Notes: generated from the sequence alone by a model not told the origin. A DNA stretch of 64,000 nucleotides from Massilia sp. BJB1822 (GCF_013369485.1 NZ_JABWEB010000009.1:124001-188000), one strand, 5' to 3'; counted from the stretch's first letter, positions 26,582 through 35,045 are shown. Numbers and translations: made by a program.

Positions 26582-27379
26582 TTATTCTCCTGCTTTCTCA
26601 GCTGCGGCCGGCTTGGCAGCGCGGCGACCGGCTGGTGCGGTTGCGGTTTTAGCGCCTGGACGTGGGCGGCCAGCTGGCTTGCCGTCGTCACGACGCGGAC
26701 CACGTGGCTTCTTCTCGTCAGCCGGGGTCTCGATGACTGGTGCTTCGCCGGTAGCGGAGCGGTCGCCTTTGTATACCCATACCTTCACGCCGATGATGCC
26801 GTAGGTGGTGGAAGCTTCGGAAGTGCCGTAGTCGATGTCGGCGCGCAGGGTGTGCAGCGGCACACGACCTTCGCGATACCATTCGGTACGGGCGATCTCG
26901 ATGCCGTTCAGACGACCGGACGACATGATCTTGATGCCTTGCGCGCCCAGACGCATCGCGTTCTGCATCGCGCGTTTCATGGCGCGGCGGAACATGATAC
27001 GTTTTTCGAGCTGCTGGGCGATCGAGTCAGCGATCAGCTGGGAATCGATTTCCGGCTTGCGGATTTCTTCGATGTTCACGTGCACCGGCACGCCCATGAT
27101 CTTGGTCAGGGCGGACTTCAGCACTTCGATGTCTTCGCCTTTTTTACCGATCACGACGCCTGGACGCGAGCTGTAGATGGTGAAGCGCGCGTTCTTGGCT
27201 GGACGCTCGATCACGATGCGGCCAACGGAGGCGTTCTTCAGCTTCTTCTTCAGGAAAGCGCGTGCTTTCAGGTCTTCGTTCAGCATCGAAGCGAAGTTGC
27301 CATTGGTTGCGTACCAGCGCGATGCCCAGTTACGGGTAACGGCCAGACGGAAACCGGTTGGATGTATCTTCTGTCCCAT
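26582..27379 (-). CDS. rpsC: 30S ribosomal protein S3 with long basic tail
   Basis: A 265-residue S3 with the KH domain (SRPGVVIGKKGEDIEVLKSAL near 75-95) and the C-terminal domain, part of the mRNA entry helicase. E. coli S3 has 233 residues; here about 45 extra Pro/Arg/Lys/Ala-rich residues follow the core (from PADEKKPRGPRRDDGK onward). Such tails are known in betaproteobacteria and are probably disordered. Lies between rplV (9 bases) and rplP. Confidence 0.98.
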   Translation of the reverse strand: MGQKIHPTGFRLAVTRNWASRWYATNGNFASMLNEDLKARAFLKKKLKNASVGRIVIERPAKNARFTIYSSRPGVVIGKKGEDIEVLKSALTKIMGVPVHVNIEEIRKPEIDSQLIADSIAQQLEKRIMFRRAMKRAMQNAMRLGAQGIKIMSSGRLNGIEIARTEWYREGRVPLHTLRADIDYGTSEASTTYGIIGVKVWVYKGDRSATGEAPVIETPADEKKPRGPRRDDGKPAGRPRPGAKTATAPAGRRAAKPAAAEKAGE

Positions 27380-27388
27380 CGTGACTCC

Positions 27389-27718
27389 TTAGTTTCCGAC
27401 AGTCACGTAAATGTGACAGGATTGTTTCGAGATACGATCACCCCGGCCCTTAGCGCGTGCAGTGAAGCGCTTCAGGATCGGACCCTTTTCGACGTAGATC
27501 GTTTTCACGAACAGTTCGTCGATGTCGGCACCGTCATTGTGCTCGGCGTTCGCGATGGCGGACTCCAGCACTTTTTTCAGGATGGCCGCGCCTTTTTTCG
27601 GGCTGAACTGCAGGATGTTCAGCGCAGCGTCAACCTTTTTACCGCGGATCAGGTCAGCCACCAGGCGGCCTTTTTGATCCGACAGGCGCACGCCTTTGAG
27701 GATTGCTTTAGTTTCCAT
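27389..27718 (-). CDS. rplV: 50S ribosomal protein L22
   Basis: A 109-residue L22 whose beta-hairpin (FTARAKGRGDRISKQSCHI) narrows the peptide exit tunnel, the site of erythromycin-related changes. Its ATG shares one base with the rpsS stop (TAATG), so translation is coupled. Confidence 0.98.
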   Translation of the reverse strand: METKAILKGVRLSDQKGRLVADLIRGKKVDAALNILQFSPKKGAAILKKVLESAIANAEHNDGADIDELFVKTIYVEKGPILKRFTARAKGRGDRISKQSCHIYVTVGN

Positions 27719-27993
27719 TATTTCTTAGCCTTTTTGTCAGCAGCGTGGCCCTTGAAGGTACGGGTCAGCGCGAATTCGCCGAGCTTGTGACCAACCATGT
27801 TCTCGGAAACATACACTGGCACGTGCAGCTTACCGTTGTGCACAGCAATGGTCAGACCGATGAAGTCAGGCATGATCGTCGAACGACGCGACCAGGTTTT
27901 GATTGGCTTCTTGTCCTTGGTCGCTTGCGCGGCTTCGACTTTCTTCACCAGGTGGGCGTCGCAGAACGGCCCTTTTTTCAATGAACGAGTCAT
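27718..27993 (-). CDS. rpsS: 30S ribosomal protein S19
   Basis: A 91-residue S19 from the 30S head, partner of S13 (MTRSLKKGPFCDAHLVKKVE; KLGEFALTRTFKGHAADKKAKK). It lies 9 bases after rplB and overlaps rplV by one base. Confidence 0.98.
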   Translation of the reverse strand: MTRSLKKGPFCDAHLVKKVEAAQATKDKKPIKTWSRRSTIMPDFIGLTIAVHNGKLHVPVYVSENMVGHKLGEFALTRTFKGHAADKKAKK

Positions 27994-28002
27994 GGTTTAT
28001 CC

Positions 28003-28830
28003 TTATTTCTTGCCGCGGCGCGAGACGATCATCGAAGAAGTGCGCTTGTTCGAACGCGTCTTCTTACCCTTGGTCTGCTGGCCCCATGGCGATACTGGAT
28101 GACGACCAGCTGCGGTACGGCCTTCACCACCACCGTGCGGGTGGTCGATCGGGTTCATCACCACACCGCGGACGGTTGGGCGAACACCGCGCCAGCGCAT
28201 GGCACCAGCTTTACCGATCTTACGCAGGTTGTGCTCGCCGTTGCCGACTTCACCGATGGTGGCGCGGCACTCGATGTGCACGCGGCGCACTTCGCCGGAG
28301 CGCAGACGCACCTGGGCGTAAGTACCTTCGCGGGCCATCAGCACCACGCCGGCGCCGGCGGTACGGGCCATCTGGGCACCTTTACCTGGCAGCATTTCCA
28401 CGCAGTGCATGGTGGTGCCGACCGGGATGTTGCGGATTGGCAGGCAGTTGCCGGCCTTGATCGGCGCTTCCGAACCGTTCATCAGCACGTCGCCCACAGC
28501 CATGCCTTTGGAGGCGATGATGTAAGCGCGCTCGCCGTCTGCGTAGCACAGCAGGGCGATGTGGGCGGTACGGTTTGGATCGTATTCGATACGTTCCACT
28601 TTCGCAGGAATGCCGTCCTTGTTGCGTTTGAAGTCAACCAGGCGGTAGTGCTGCTTGTGACCACCACCGATATGACGGGTGGTGATGTGGCCGTTGTTGT
28701 TACGGCCAGCGGTCTTCGATTTTTTCTCAACCAGGGCGGCGAAAGGACGGCCTTTGTACAGGTCGGCATTCACCACCTTCACCATGCCGCGGCGGCCTGG
28801 CGAGGTTGGCTTCATCTTAACGAGTGCCAT
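28003..28830 (-). CDS. rplB: 50S ribosomal protein L2
   Basis: A 275-residue L2, needed for subunit association and peptidyl transferase. It has the signature GVVMNPIDHPHGGGEGRT (about residues 219-236) with the conserved histidine. The start overlaps the rplW stop by one base (TAATG). Confidence 0.98.
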   Translation of the reverse strand: MALVKMKPTSPGRRGMVKVVNADLYKGRPFAALVEKKSKTAGRNNNGHITTRHIGGGHKQHYRLVDFKRNKDGIPAKVERIEYDPNRTAHIALLCYADGERAYIIASKGMAVGDVLMNGSEAPIKAGNCLPIRNIPVGTTMHCVEMLPGKGAQMARTAGAGVVLMAREGTYAQVRLRSGEVRRVHIECRATIGEVGNGEHNLRKIGKAGAMRWRGVRPTVRGVVMNPIDHPHGGGEGRTAAGRHPVSPWGQQTKGKKTRSNKRTSSMIVSRRGKK

Positions 28831-29147
28831 TATTTAGCCTCCTCGGAGAAATTGATTTCCTGGCCGGGCTTCAGGCACACGAAAGCGCGCTTGGTGTGGT
28901 TGCGGCGACCGATGAAACGGCCGGAACGCTTGACTTTACCTTCGCGGTTCACGGTCTGCACCGATTCCACTTCGACCTTGAACAGCAGTTCAACGGCTGC
29001 CTTGATTTCTGGCTTGGTCGCATCCTTGGAAACCAGGAACACGATCTGCTCGTTCTTTTCCGCGACCATGGTGGCCTTCTCGGAAATGACCGGCGCCAGC
29101 AGCACCTTCATCAGGCGCTCTTCGCTGTGTTTGATGACTGCGCTCAT
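28830..29147 (-). CDS. rplW: 50S ribosomal protein L23
   Basis: A 105-residue L23 at the tunnel exit, the docking site of trigger factor and SRP. The core starts at MKVLLAPVISEKATMVAEK; the first 12 residues (MSAVIKHSEERL) are a lineage-type extension. It overlaps the rplD stop by 4 bases (ATGA). Confidence 0.98.
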   Translation of the reverse strand: MSAVIKHSEERLMKVLLAPVISEKATMVAEKNEQIVFLVSKDATKPEIKAAVELLFKVEVESVQTVNREGKVKRSGRFIGRRNHTKRAFVCLKPGQEINFSEEAK

Positions 29148-29764
29148 GCCAGCATCTCCTCAATCTTGGCCAGGGCCGCTTTGGTAACCAGGATCTTCTT
29201 GTAGAAGACCAGCGACATTGGGTCTGCGTGGCGTGGCTCGACAACCAGCACGTTCGGCAGGTTGCGGGAAGCCAGCAGCAGGTTTTCTTGGATGTCGTCA
29301 GCAATGATCAGCACCGAGTCCAGACCCATGCCGTTCAGCTTTTGCGACAGCAGTTTGGTCTTTGGCGCATCGATCGTCAGTTCTTCGATCACGACCAGGC
29401 GTTCCTCGCGGGCCAGCTGGGACAGGATCGAGCAGATACCGGCGCGGTACATCTTCTTGTTCACTTTGTGCGAGAAGTTCTCGTCAGGCGAATTCGGGAA
29501 GATACGACCGCCGCCGCGCCACAGTGGCGAGGAGGACATACCAGCACGCGCGCGGCCGGTGCCTTTTTGGCGCCATGGCTTCTTGGTCGTGTGGTGGACT
29601 TCTTCACGGTCTTTCTGCTTGCGGTTGCCGCTACGTGCGTTGGCAGCGTAGGCAACGACGACTTGGTGGATCAGCGCTTCGTTGTAATCACGGCCGAAGA
29701 CGGTGTCTGCGGCAGCAACGTTGGAGGCGGCTTGACCTTGCGCGTTCAAGAGCTTGAGTTCCAT
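29144..29764 (-). CDS. rplD: 50S ribosomal protein L4
   Basis: A 206-residue L4 with the tunnel-reaching loop (KPWRQKGTGRARAGMSSSPLWRGGGRIFPN). In E. coli L4 represses its own S10 operon at the leader upstream of rpsJ; here rpsJ is 18.8 kb away, so that circuit would need a different target upstream of rplC. It lies 3 bases after rplC. Confidence 0.98.
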   Translation of the reverse strand: MELKLLNAQGQAASNVAAADTVFGRDYNEALIHQVVVAYAANARSGNRKQKDREEVHHTTKKPWRQKGTGRARAGMSSSPLWRGGGRIFPNSPDENFSHKVNKKMYRAGICSILSQLAREERLVVIEELTIDAPKTKLLSQKLNGMGLDSVLIIADDIQENLLLASRNLPNVLVVEPRHADPMSLVFYKKILVTKAALAKIEEMLA

Positions 29765-29767
29765 CGA

Positions 29768-30424
29768 TTAAGCTCCCTTCTTAGCTTTGACTTTAACGGC
29801 TGGCGAAACCACCACCTGACCGTTTTTCGCGCCAGGTACGGCACCTTTCACCAGCAGCAGCTGACGTTCGGCGTCGATACGGGCGATTTCCAGATTCTGG
29901 GTGGTCACGGTGACGTCACCCATGTGGCCGGTCATGCGCTTACCAGGGAAAACGCGACCTGGATCCTGCGCCATACCGATGGAGCCTGGAACATTGTGCG
30001 AACGGGAGTTACCGTGGGTAGCACGGCCGGACGAGAAGTTGTAACGCTTGATGGTACCGGCATAGCCTTTACCAATGCTCACGCCTTGCACGTCGATTTT
30101 TTGACCGACTTCGAACAGGGAAGCAGCAACAACGTCGCCAGCTTTCAGTTCGGCGGCTTTAGCGGCGTCCACGCGGAACTCTTTCAGCAGAGTGCCGGCT
30201 TCGATGCCTGCTTTAGCGAAGTGACCAGCAGCGGCTTTGATCACGCGGGAAGCGCGACGTTGACCGAATGCGACCTGAACAGCGGAGTAACCATCCACTT
30301 CAGGAGTTTTGATTTGCGCAACGCGGTTGTTCGACACGTCCAGCACGGTCACAGGGATCGAATCCCCGTCATCCGTGAAGATACGCATCATGCCAACCTT
30401 GCGACCGAGGAGGCCAAGGCTCAT
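29768..30424 (-). CDS. rplC: 50S ribosomal protein L3
   Basis: A 218-residue L3, an early 50S assembly protein (MSLGLLGRKVGMMRIFTDDGDSIPVTVLD; signature near GTIKRYNFSSGRATHGNSRSHNVPGSIG with the methylatable Gln region). It is now the first gene of the ribosomal block: upstream is not rpsJ but a PEP-CTERM gene array in the opposite orientation. A candidate promoter lies about 90 bases upstream of the ATG. Confidence 0.98.
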   Translation of the reverse strand: MSLGLLGRKVGMMRIFTDDGDSIPVTVLDVSNNRVAQIKTPEVDGYSAVQVAFGQRRASRVIKAAAGHFAKAGIEAGTLLKEFRVDAAKAAELKAGDVVAASLFEVGQKIDVQGVSIGKGYAGTIKRYNFSSGRATHGNSRSHNVPGSIGMAQDPGRVFPGKRMTGHMGDVTVTTQNLEIARIDAERQLLLVKGAVPGAKNGQVVVSPAVKVKAKKGA

Positions 30425-30520
30425 TTTTTCTCCATTCCCACCTACGATTGGGCGGGGCTTTGTTTAACTACAAAAAGTGATACGGACCATGAAAAAGACG
30501 AATCCATACCGAAGCCGGCT

Positions 30521-30549
30521 AGTGTACTGTGATTTGCCCCTTGACGCAA
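30521..30549 (-). promoter_or_regulatory. Candidate promoter of the rplC-rpsQ transcript
   Basis: On the minus strand TTGCGT, 17 bases, TACACT, giving a leader of about 90 bases before rplC. An own promoter is expected because rpsJ and its terminator are far upstream. Confidence 0.5.
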
Positions 30550-30565
30550 CAACTTAATACGAGGT

Positions 30566-30718
30566 ATGTCAGTTTTCCGTCCGGCTGCCGAAACCCTGCT
30601 GGCCGCCGCATCCAATCTCCGCTTTGGGCTCCACGATTTGACGCCGGGTGGCGCTCAAACTGCCGGCATCGGCTACGGCAATGCGGGCAATGTGAAAGCG
30701 GAGGTATTGTCTTGTTGA
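30566..30718 (+). pseudogene. Remnant of a type-A PEP-CTERM gene (A0)
   Basis: A 50-codon open frame. Its middle (30609-30675) translates to AASNLRFGLHDLTPGG, matching the AGSSNLRFGVLDLTPSDG segment of the intact type-A genes. Directly after it comes the array's intergenic repeat (gcgggcaatgtga...ttgtcttgttgatattta), so the rest of this A gene and any B partner are missing. It therefore looks like the scar of a deletion between array units. Together with the rplC leader and the A1 promoter it fills the 338-base space between rplC and A1. Confidence 0.7.
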
Positions 30719-30736
30719 TATTTATATTAAAATAAT
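30707..30736 (+). promoter_or_regulatory. Promoter of PEP-CTERM gene A1
   Basis: TTGTCT, 18 bases, AATAAT, 26 bases before the ATG. The same layout precedes A2 and A3. Confidence 0.6.
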
Positions 30737-30762
30737 ATCTTTCCGACTATACAAGGCATCCC

Positions 30763-31539
30763 ATGAAATCCTCTTCCTGCCTGTCCACCGCCTTACTGGG
30801 CCTATCTCTCCTGTTCGCCAGTACCGGCGCGCAGGCTGCCAGCGACGTCCGGACGGTCGGCAGTTCCAATCTGCGCTTTGGCGTGGTTGACCTGACGCCC
30901 AACGACGGCCGTGCCGCCGACTTCCGCGTGAATACGGTCAGTACCGAGCTGTATATGTGGTTCAGTCCAAGAGACTGGTCCATTCCCAACGTGTCCGAGC
31001 ACTACAGCGTGGGCGCCGGGCCGCATACGCTTGAACGCAACCTGCGTGGCGCCTATGCCGATATTACCCTGGGCGCCACGCCTGGCAATACCGACATCCG
31101 CTACCGCAGCGAAACGTCCAATCCGATCCATGTCGACATCACCGCCGGGTACAAGCAGACCATCGCCCTGACGCTGAAAGCCCATTCGCTGCTCACCGTC
31201 AACGGCACGGCACATCAAAGCCTTGCTAATTCTTACCCACCGGGAATCCACACGCCCTCTGGCCAGTTTAGTGCCAGCTTGAGCGGTGTAGGTCCAGGGT
31301 CAAGCCAGAGCGACTTCATCATGATCATCGATCAGCCCTGGCGGGACTTTAGTCGCTCCCAGGATTTCCAGCTGGCCTATGCCAATCTGAGCGATCACGA
31401 TATCACGGTCAACTTGAGCCTGGCGGGCAACGTCTCCGCCCATCCCGTTCCGGAACCCGCCACTTACGCCATGCTCGGCGCTGGTCTCGCTTTGCTGGGC
31501 CTGACTGCCCGCCGCCGCCCACGCCGGCATGAGGCCTAA
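30763..31539 (+). CDS. PEP-CTERM surface protein, type A (A1)
   Basis: A 258-residue secreted protein. The signal peptide is MKSSSCLSTALLGLSLLFAS...AQA; the mature part is a beta-rich, low-Cys region with the array hallmark SNLRFGVVDLTPNDG (about 32-46) and ADITLGATPGNTDIRYR; the C-terminus is the sorting tag VPEPATYAMLGAGLALLGL followed by TARRRPRRHEA. PEP-CTERM proteins are processed by exosortase and usually act in extracellular matrix or biofilm. No exosortase gene is in the window. An AAGG ribosome binding site precedes the ATG. B1 follows after 42 bases, so A1-B1 form one unit. The central domain is not one I recognise. Confidence 0.88.
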   Translation: MKSSSCLSTALLGLSLLFASTGAQAASDVRTVGSSNLRFGVVDLTPNDGRAADFRVNTVSTELYMWFSPRDWSIPNVSEHYSVGAGPHTLERNLRGAYADITLGATPGNTDIRYRSETSNPIHVDITAGYKQTIALTLKAHSLLTVNGTAHQSLANSYPPGIHTPSGQFSASLSGVGPGSSQSDFIMIIDQPWRDFSRSQDFQLAYANLSDHDITVNLSLAGNVSAHPVPEPATYAMLGAGLALLGLTARRRPRRHEA

Positions 31540-31581
31540 GGCCTGGCCATCCCATCCATTTCAGCAAAGGCATCCATTGAC

Positions 31582-32388
31582 ATGAAATCTCCCCTTTTTT
31601 CCCCTCTCTCCATCGCTGCGCTGTGCGGCATGCTGGCAACGCCGGCGGCTTTTGCCGCCAGCGGCCCCACGCTCACCGGCAAGCTGAGCAAGCTTAAATT
31701 CGACGTCATCGATTTAAGCCCCAACGATGGCGTTGCTGCCAACTATCGCCTCAACAAGGAAAGCGTGCAAATTGAGAACCAGATTCGCCATAACTGGAGC
31801 TCTTCCGAACGGCAGACGGTGGATCTGAACCTGGCCGTCGGCGACGAGGCGTTCAGCAACCTCAACAAAGGTCCCTTGCACACCACGATACAAAGCAACG
31901 GCAGCGCTGGCGATGTCACGTCGGAAGTGCGGCGGGACGCGGGCCGCGCCCTTCCCCATCAATCCAATTCCGTCAACAATACATATACGTACAAGGCGGA
32001 TCTCACGCTGAGTCCAGGCGCTGCATTATTACTAAGTGGAAATGTACAGCAACAATTCATTCCTGCTGGCCAATATATATACGACACCGCAATGTCCCGC
32101 CTATCCGTCGAGCTGAAGGACCGCAGCAGCACGTTCATTCACGAAGCCCGGTATAGCTCGCACTTCTCGTACAGGTACAACCAGAATGGCTGGAATTATC
32201 AGGGCGATTTTTCCCTGGTACTCACCAATTTTAGCAATACCGATATCTCGATCGGCCTGGATCTCGCATTCTATTCGGGGATAGACGCCACCCAACCGCT
32301 GAGTGCCGTACCAGAACCCGGCAGCTACGCCCTGTTCGGCGCCGGCTTGGCTTTGCTGGGCTGGCGCGCCCGCCGCCGCCGCGCCTAA
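31582..32388 (+). CDS. PEP-CTERM surface protein, type B (B1)
   Basis: A 268-residue secreted protein: signal peptide MKSPLFSPLSIAALCGMLAT...AFA, then the type-B hallmark KLKFDVIDLSPNDGVAANYRLN, the strongly conserved stretch GPLHTTIQSNGSAGDVTSEVRRDAG, a second conserved stretch SPGAALLLSGNVQQQFIPAG and the sorting tag VPEPGSYALFGAGLALLGW-RARRRRA. It follows A1 after 42 bases with an AAAGG site, probably on the same transcript. The function is unknown; export and exosortase sorting are well supported. Confidence 0.88.
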   Translation: MKSPLFSPLSIAALCGMLATPAAFAASGPTLTGKLSKLKFDVIDLSPNDGVAANYRLNKESVQIENQIRHNWSSSERQTVDLNLAVGDEAFSNLNKGPLHTTIQSNGSAGDVTSEVRRDAGRALPHQSNSVNNTYTYKADLTLSPGAALLLSGNVQQQFIPAGQYIYDTAMSRLSVELKDRSSTFIHEARYSSHFSYRYNQNGWNYQGDFSLVLTNFSNTDISIGLDLAFYSGIDATQPLSAVPEPGSYALFGAGLALLGWRARRRRA

Positions 32389-32490
32389 GCCCGGCAGTGC
32401 CGCGGCAAGGCGGGCAATGTGAGAATTGGAAAGATTATTTTATCAATATTTACATTAAAATAATGATTTTCCAATCACACAAGGTATTCA
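32287..32490 (+). repeat. Unit-junction repeat, copy 1 (3' end of B1 plus intergenic)
   Basis: The last about 100 bases of B1 and the following intergenic region up to the A2 start are almost identical to 34019-34223 (end of B2 to A3), including the silent sites of the PEP-CTERM segment. This indicates recent duplication or gene conversion. Confidence 0.85.
32435..32464 (+). promoter_or_regulatory. Promoter of PEP-CTERM gene A2
   Basis: TTATTT, 18 bases, AATAAT, the weakest of the three array promoters in its -35. Confidence 0.45.
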
Positions 32491-33269
32491 ATGAAATCCT
32501 CTACCTGCCTGCCTGCCGCCTTACTGGGTATATCCTTGCTGTTGGCGGGCGCTGGCGCAAAAGGGCCAGCGCCGGCGACGCCCTGACTGCCGGCAGTTCT
32601 AACCTGCGCTTTAGCGTGGTCGACCTGACGCCAGGCGACGGCCATGCAGCCGGCTTCACTGTGGGCAAGGTCAACACCGATCTGGACATGTGGTTCCGTC
32701 CGCGCGACTGGTCCCTGCCCAGGGTGGGCGCCAGGTATAGCGTGGGCGCCGGGCCGCATACGCTGGCGCACCACATGCAAGACGCCTACGCCGACATCAC
32801 GCTCGGCGCCTCGCTCGGCACCACCGAAGTCCGCTACCGCGCCGAGACCCTCAATCCGACCAGCGCCTATATTGACGCCTCGTATAAACAGACCATCGTA
32901 CTGAAGCTGGCAGCCCATTCACTGCTCACCCTCAGCGGTACGGCATATACCAGCTTTAGTAATCCCTTGCCGGGCGCAACCACCCCCTTTAGCTCGTTTT
33001 ACATTACCTTGGGCGGCGAGGGGCCAGGCGCAAGCCAGAGCAGTTTCTCCATACGCAAAGATCAGCCCTGGCTGGAATATGACCGCTCCGAGCATTTCCA
33101 GCTGGCCTATGCCAATCCAAGCGATCACGATATCACGGTCAACTTGAGTCTGGAGGGCACCGTCCACGCCAGTCCCGTTCCGGAGCCCACCACTTACGCC
33201 ATGCTCGGCGCCGGCCTCGCCCTGCTGGGCCTGACCGTCCGCCGTCGCCAACACCGGCATGCAGCCTGA
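32491..33269 (+). pseudogene. PEP-CTERM surface protein, type A (A2), frameshifted behind the signal peptide
   Basis: The signal peptide (MKSSTCLPAALLGISLLLAG) starts at 32491 in one frame, which stops at 32584-32586. The whole mature protein and sorting tag (SNLRFSVVDLTPGDG... VPEPTTYAMLGAGLALLGL) continue intact in the -1 frame to 33269. Relative to A3 this copy has five extra bases near 32557-32583. A single missing base, or a -1 ribosomal shift at GCA AAA GGG (32557-32565), would restore a 259-residue product with a plausible signal cleavage site (AGAGAKRASAGD). A GCCGGC-N12-GCCGGC stem starts 5 bases after that site. It could be a fresh pseudogene, an assembly error or a recoded gene; the sequence alone cannot decide. 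Confidence 0.8.
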
Positions 33270-33311
33270 GGCTTGGCCATCCCCTCCATTTCACCAAAGG
33301 AATCCACTGGC

Positions 33312-34121
33312 ATGAAACTCCCCCCTTTCCCCCGTCTCTCCATGGCGGCCTTGTGCGGCTTGCTGGCGATGCCAGCGGCGTTTGCCGCCGGCGGCCCCTC
33401 GGTCACAGGCAAGCTGAGCAATTTCAAGTTCGGCGTCGTCGATTTAACCCCCAACGATGGCGTTGCCGCTACCTATCGCATCAACAATGAGAGTGTGCAT
33501 ATTGAGAACAAGATGGATCATGCCGGGAGCGCCAAACCGCAAACGGTGGATCTGACCCTGGCTGCCGGCGATGCCGTTGTCAGCCACCTCTACCAGGGTC
33601 CCTTGCACACCACGATTCAAAGTAACGGCACCATCGGCGATGTCTCTTTAGAAGTGCGGCGGGATGCGGCCAGTCCCCTCCGCCATAAACAGAATTTCTT
33701 CAAAAACAAATATACCTACACGGCCGATCTCACGCTGAGCCCGGGGGCGGCACTCTTAGTGAGCGGCAATGTACTGCAGCAGTTCATTCCTGGGGGCATA
33801 CACAAATACGATTCAGCCAACACCAACCTCTCGGTCAGGCTGGCCGAACGGAGCGGCGCGGTCAATAACCAAACCACGTATGACTCGTTCTTTACGAATT
33901 TTTACCAGCAATATTCGCGCGGCTGGAACTATCAGGGCGAGTTTTCCCTGGCACTGGTCAACCTCAGCAGTCGCGATATAACGGTGGATATGGATTTCAG
34001 CTTCTCGTCTGTAATGAGCGCCACCCAACCGCTGAGTGCCGTACCAGAACCTGGCAGCTACGCCCTGTTCGGTGCCGGCTTGGCTTTGCTGGGCTGGCGC
34101 GCCCGCCGCCGCCGCGCCTAA
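33312..34121 (+). CDS. PEP-CTERM surface protein, type B (B2)
   Basis: A 269-residue paralogue of B1 with signal peptide MKLPPFPRLSMAALCGLLAM...AFA, core FKFGVVDLTPNDGVAATYRIN, GPLHTTIQSNGTIGDVSLEVRRDA, SPGAALLVSGNVLQQFIPGG and tag VPEPGSYALFGAGLALLGW-RARRRRA. The upstream in-frame ATG at 33273 would begin inside the A2 tail region; 33312 has the AAAGGAATCC ribosome binding site and starts at the signal peptide. Its 3' end is nearly identical to that of B1. Function unknown, probably extracellular. Confidence 0.88.
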   Translation: MKLPPFPRLSMAALCGLLAMPAAFAAGGPSVTGKLSNFKFGVVDLTPNDGVAATYRINNESVHIENKMDHAGSAKPQTVDLTLAAGDAVVSHLYQGPLHTTIQSNGTIGDVSLEVRRDAASPLRHKQNFFKNKYTYTADLTLSPGAALLVSGNVLQQFIPGGIHKYDSANTNLSVRLAERSGAVNNQTTYDSFFTNFYQQYSRGWNYQGEFSLALVNLSSRDITVDMDFSFSSVMSATQPLSAVPEPGSYALFGAGLALLGWRARRRRA

Positions 34122-34223
34122 GCCCGGCAGTGCCGCGGCAAGGCGGGCAATGTGAGAATTGGAAAGATTGTCTTGTTGATATTTACATTAATATAATGAC
34201 TTTCCAATCACACAAGGTATCCA
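34019..34223 (+). repeat. Unit-junction repeat, copy 2 (3' end of B2 plus intergenic)
   Basis: Nearly identical to 32287-32490. A shorter, more diverged copy of its right part lies at 30680-30762 in front of A1. Confidence 0.85.
34168..34197 (+). promoter_or_regulatory. Promoter of PEP-CTERM gene A3
   Basis: TTGTCT, 18 bases, TATAAT (perfect -10), 26 bases before the ATG. It is the best match of the three array promoters. Confidence 0.65.
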
Positions 34224-35003
34224 ATGAAATCCTCTACCTGCCTGCCCGCCGCCTTATTGGGCATCTCCTTGCTGTTGGCGGGCGCTGGCGCGCAAGCGGC
34301 CAGCGATGTCCTGACTGCCGGCAGCTCCAATCTGCGCTTTGGCGTGCTTGACCTGACGCCGAGCGACGGCCATGCCGCCGGCTTCAGCGTGAACACGGTC
34401 CGTACCGAGCTGGCAATGGATTTCAGTCCGCGCGACTGGTCCATTCCCGGGGTGTCTGAGCGCTACAGCGTGGATGGCGGGCCGCATGTGCTCGCGCGCA
34501 ATCTGCAAGACGCCTATGCCGATATCACCATCGGCGCCGCACCGGGCAATACCGAAATCCGCTACCGCAGCGAGACCCCCTATCCGCTCGATGTCTACGT
34601 CACCGCCTCGTACCAGCAGTCCATCGCGCTGACGCTGAAAGCCCATTCGCTGCTCACCGTCAACGGCACGGCACACCAAAGCTTTGCCAATCCATCGTAC
34701 GCGCCGGAGCGCACCATTCCCTACAGCCAATTTAGCGCCACCTTGGGCGGCGCGGGTCCAGGATCGAGCCAGAGCAAGTTCTACATGCTCCTCGATAAGC
34801 CTTGGCAGGAGTTTGCGCGCGCCCAGGATTTTCAACTCGTCTATGCCAATTCGAGTGATCGCGATATCACGGTCAACTTGAACCTGGCGGGCAGCATCTT
34901 CGCCAATCCCGTTCCGGAGCCATCCACTTACGCCATGCTCGGCGCCGGTCTCGCCTTGCTCGGTCTGACCGCCCGCCGCCGTCAACGCCGGCATGCGGCC
35001 TAA
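34224..35003 (+). CDS. PEP-CTERM surface protein, type A (A3)
   Basis: A 259-residue protein, signal peptide MKSSTCLPAALLGISLLLAG...AQA, then SNLRFGVLDLTPSDGHAAGFSVN, ADITIGAAPGNTEIRYRSE, LTLKAHSLLTVNGTAHQSF and tag VPEPSTYAMLGAGLALLGL-TARRRQRRHAA. It is the intact counterpart of A2 and gives the reference for the A2 frameshift. B3 follows after 42 bases with an AGAGGA site. Exported and probably exosortase-sorted; molecular role unknown. Confidence 0.88.
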   Translation: MKSSTCLPAALLGISLLLAGAGAQAASDVLTAGSSNLRFGVLDLTPSDGHAAGFSVNTVRTELAMDFSPRDWSIPGVSERYSVDGGPHVLARNLQDAYADITIGAAPGNTEIRYRSETPYPLDVYVTASYQQSIALTLKAHSLLTVNGTAHQSFANPSYAPERTIPYSQFSATLGGAGPGSSQSKFYMLLDKPWQEFARAQDFQLVYANSSDRDITVNLNLAGSIFANPVPEPSTYAMLGAGLALLGLTARRRQRRHAA

Positions 35004-35045
35004 GGCTTGACCATCCCATCCATTTCACCAGAGGAATCCCTTGGC

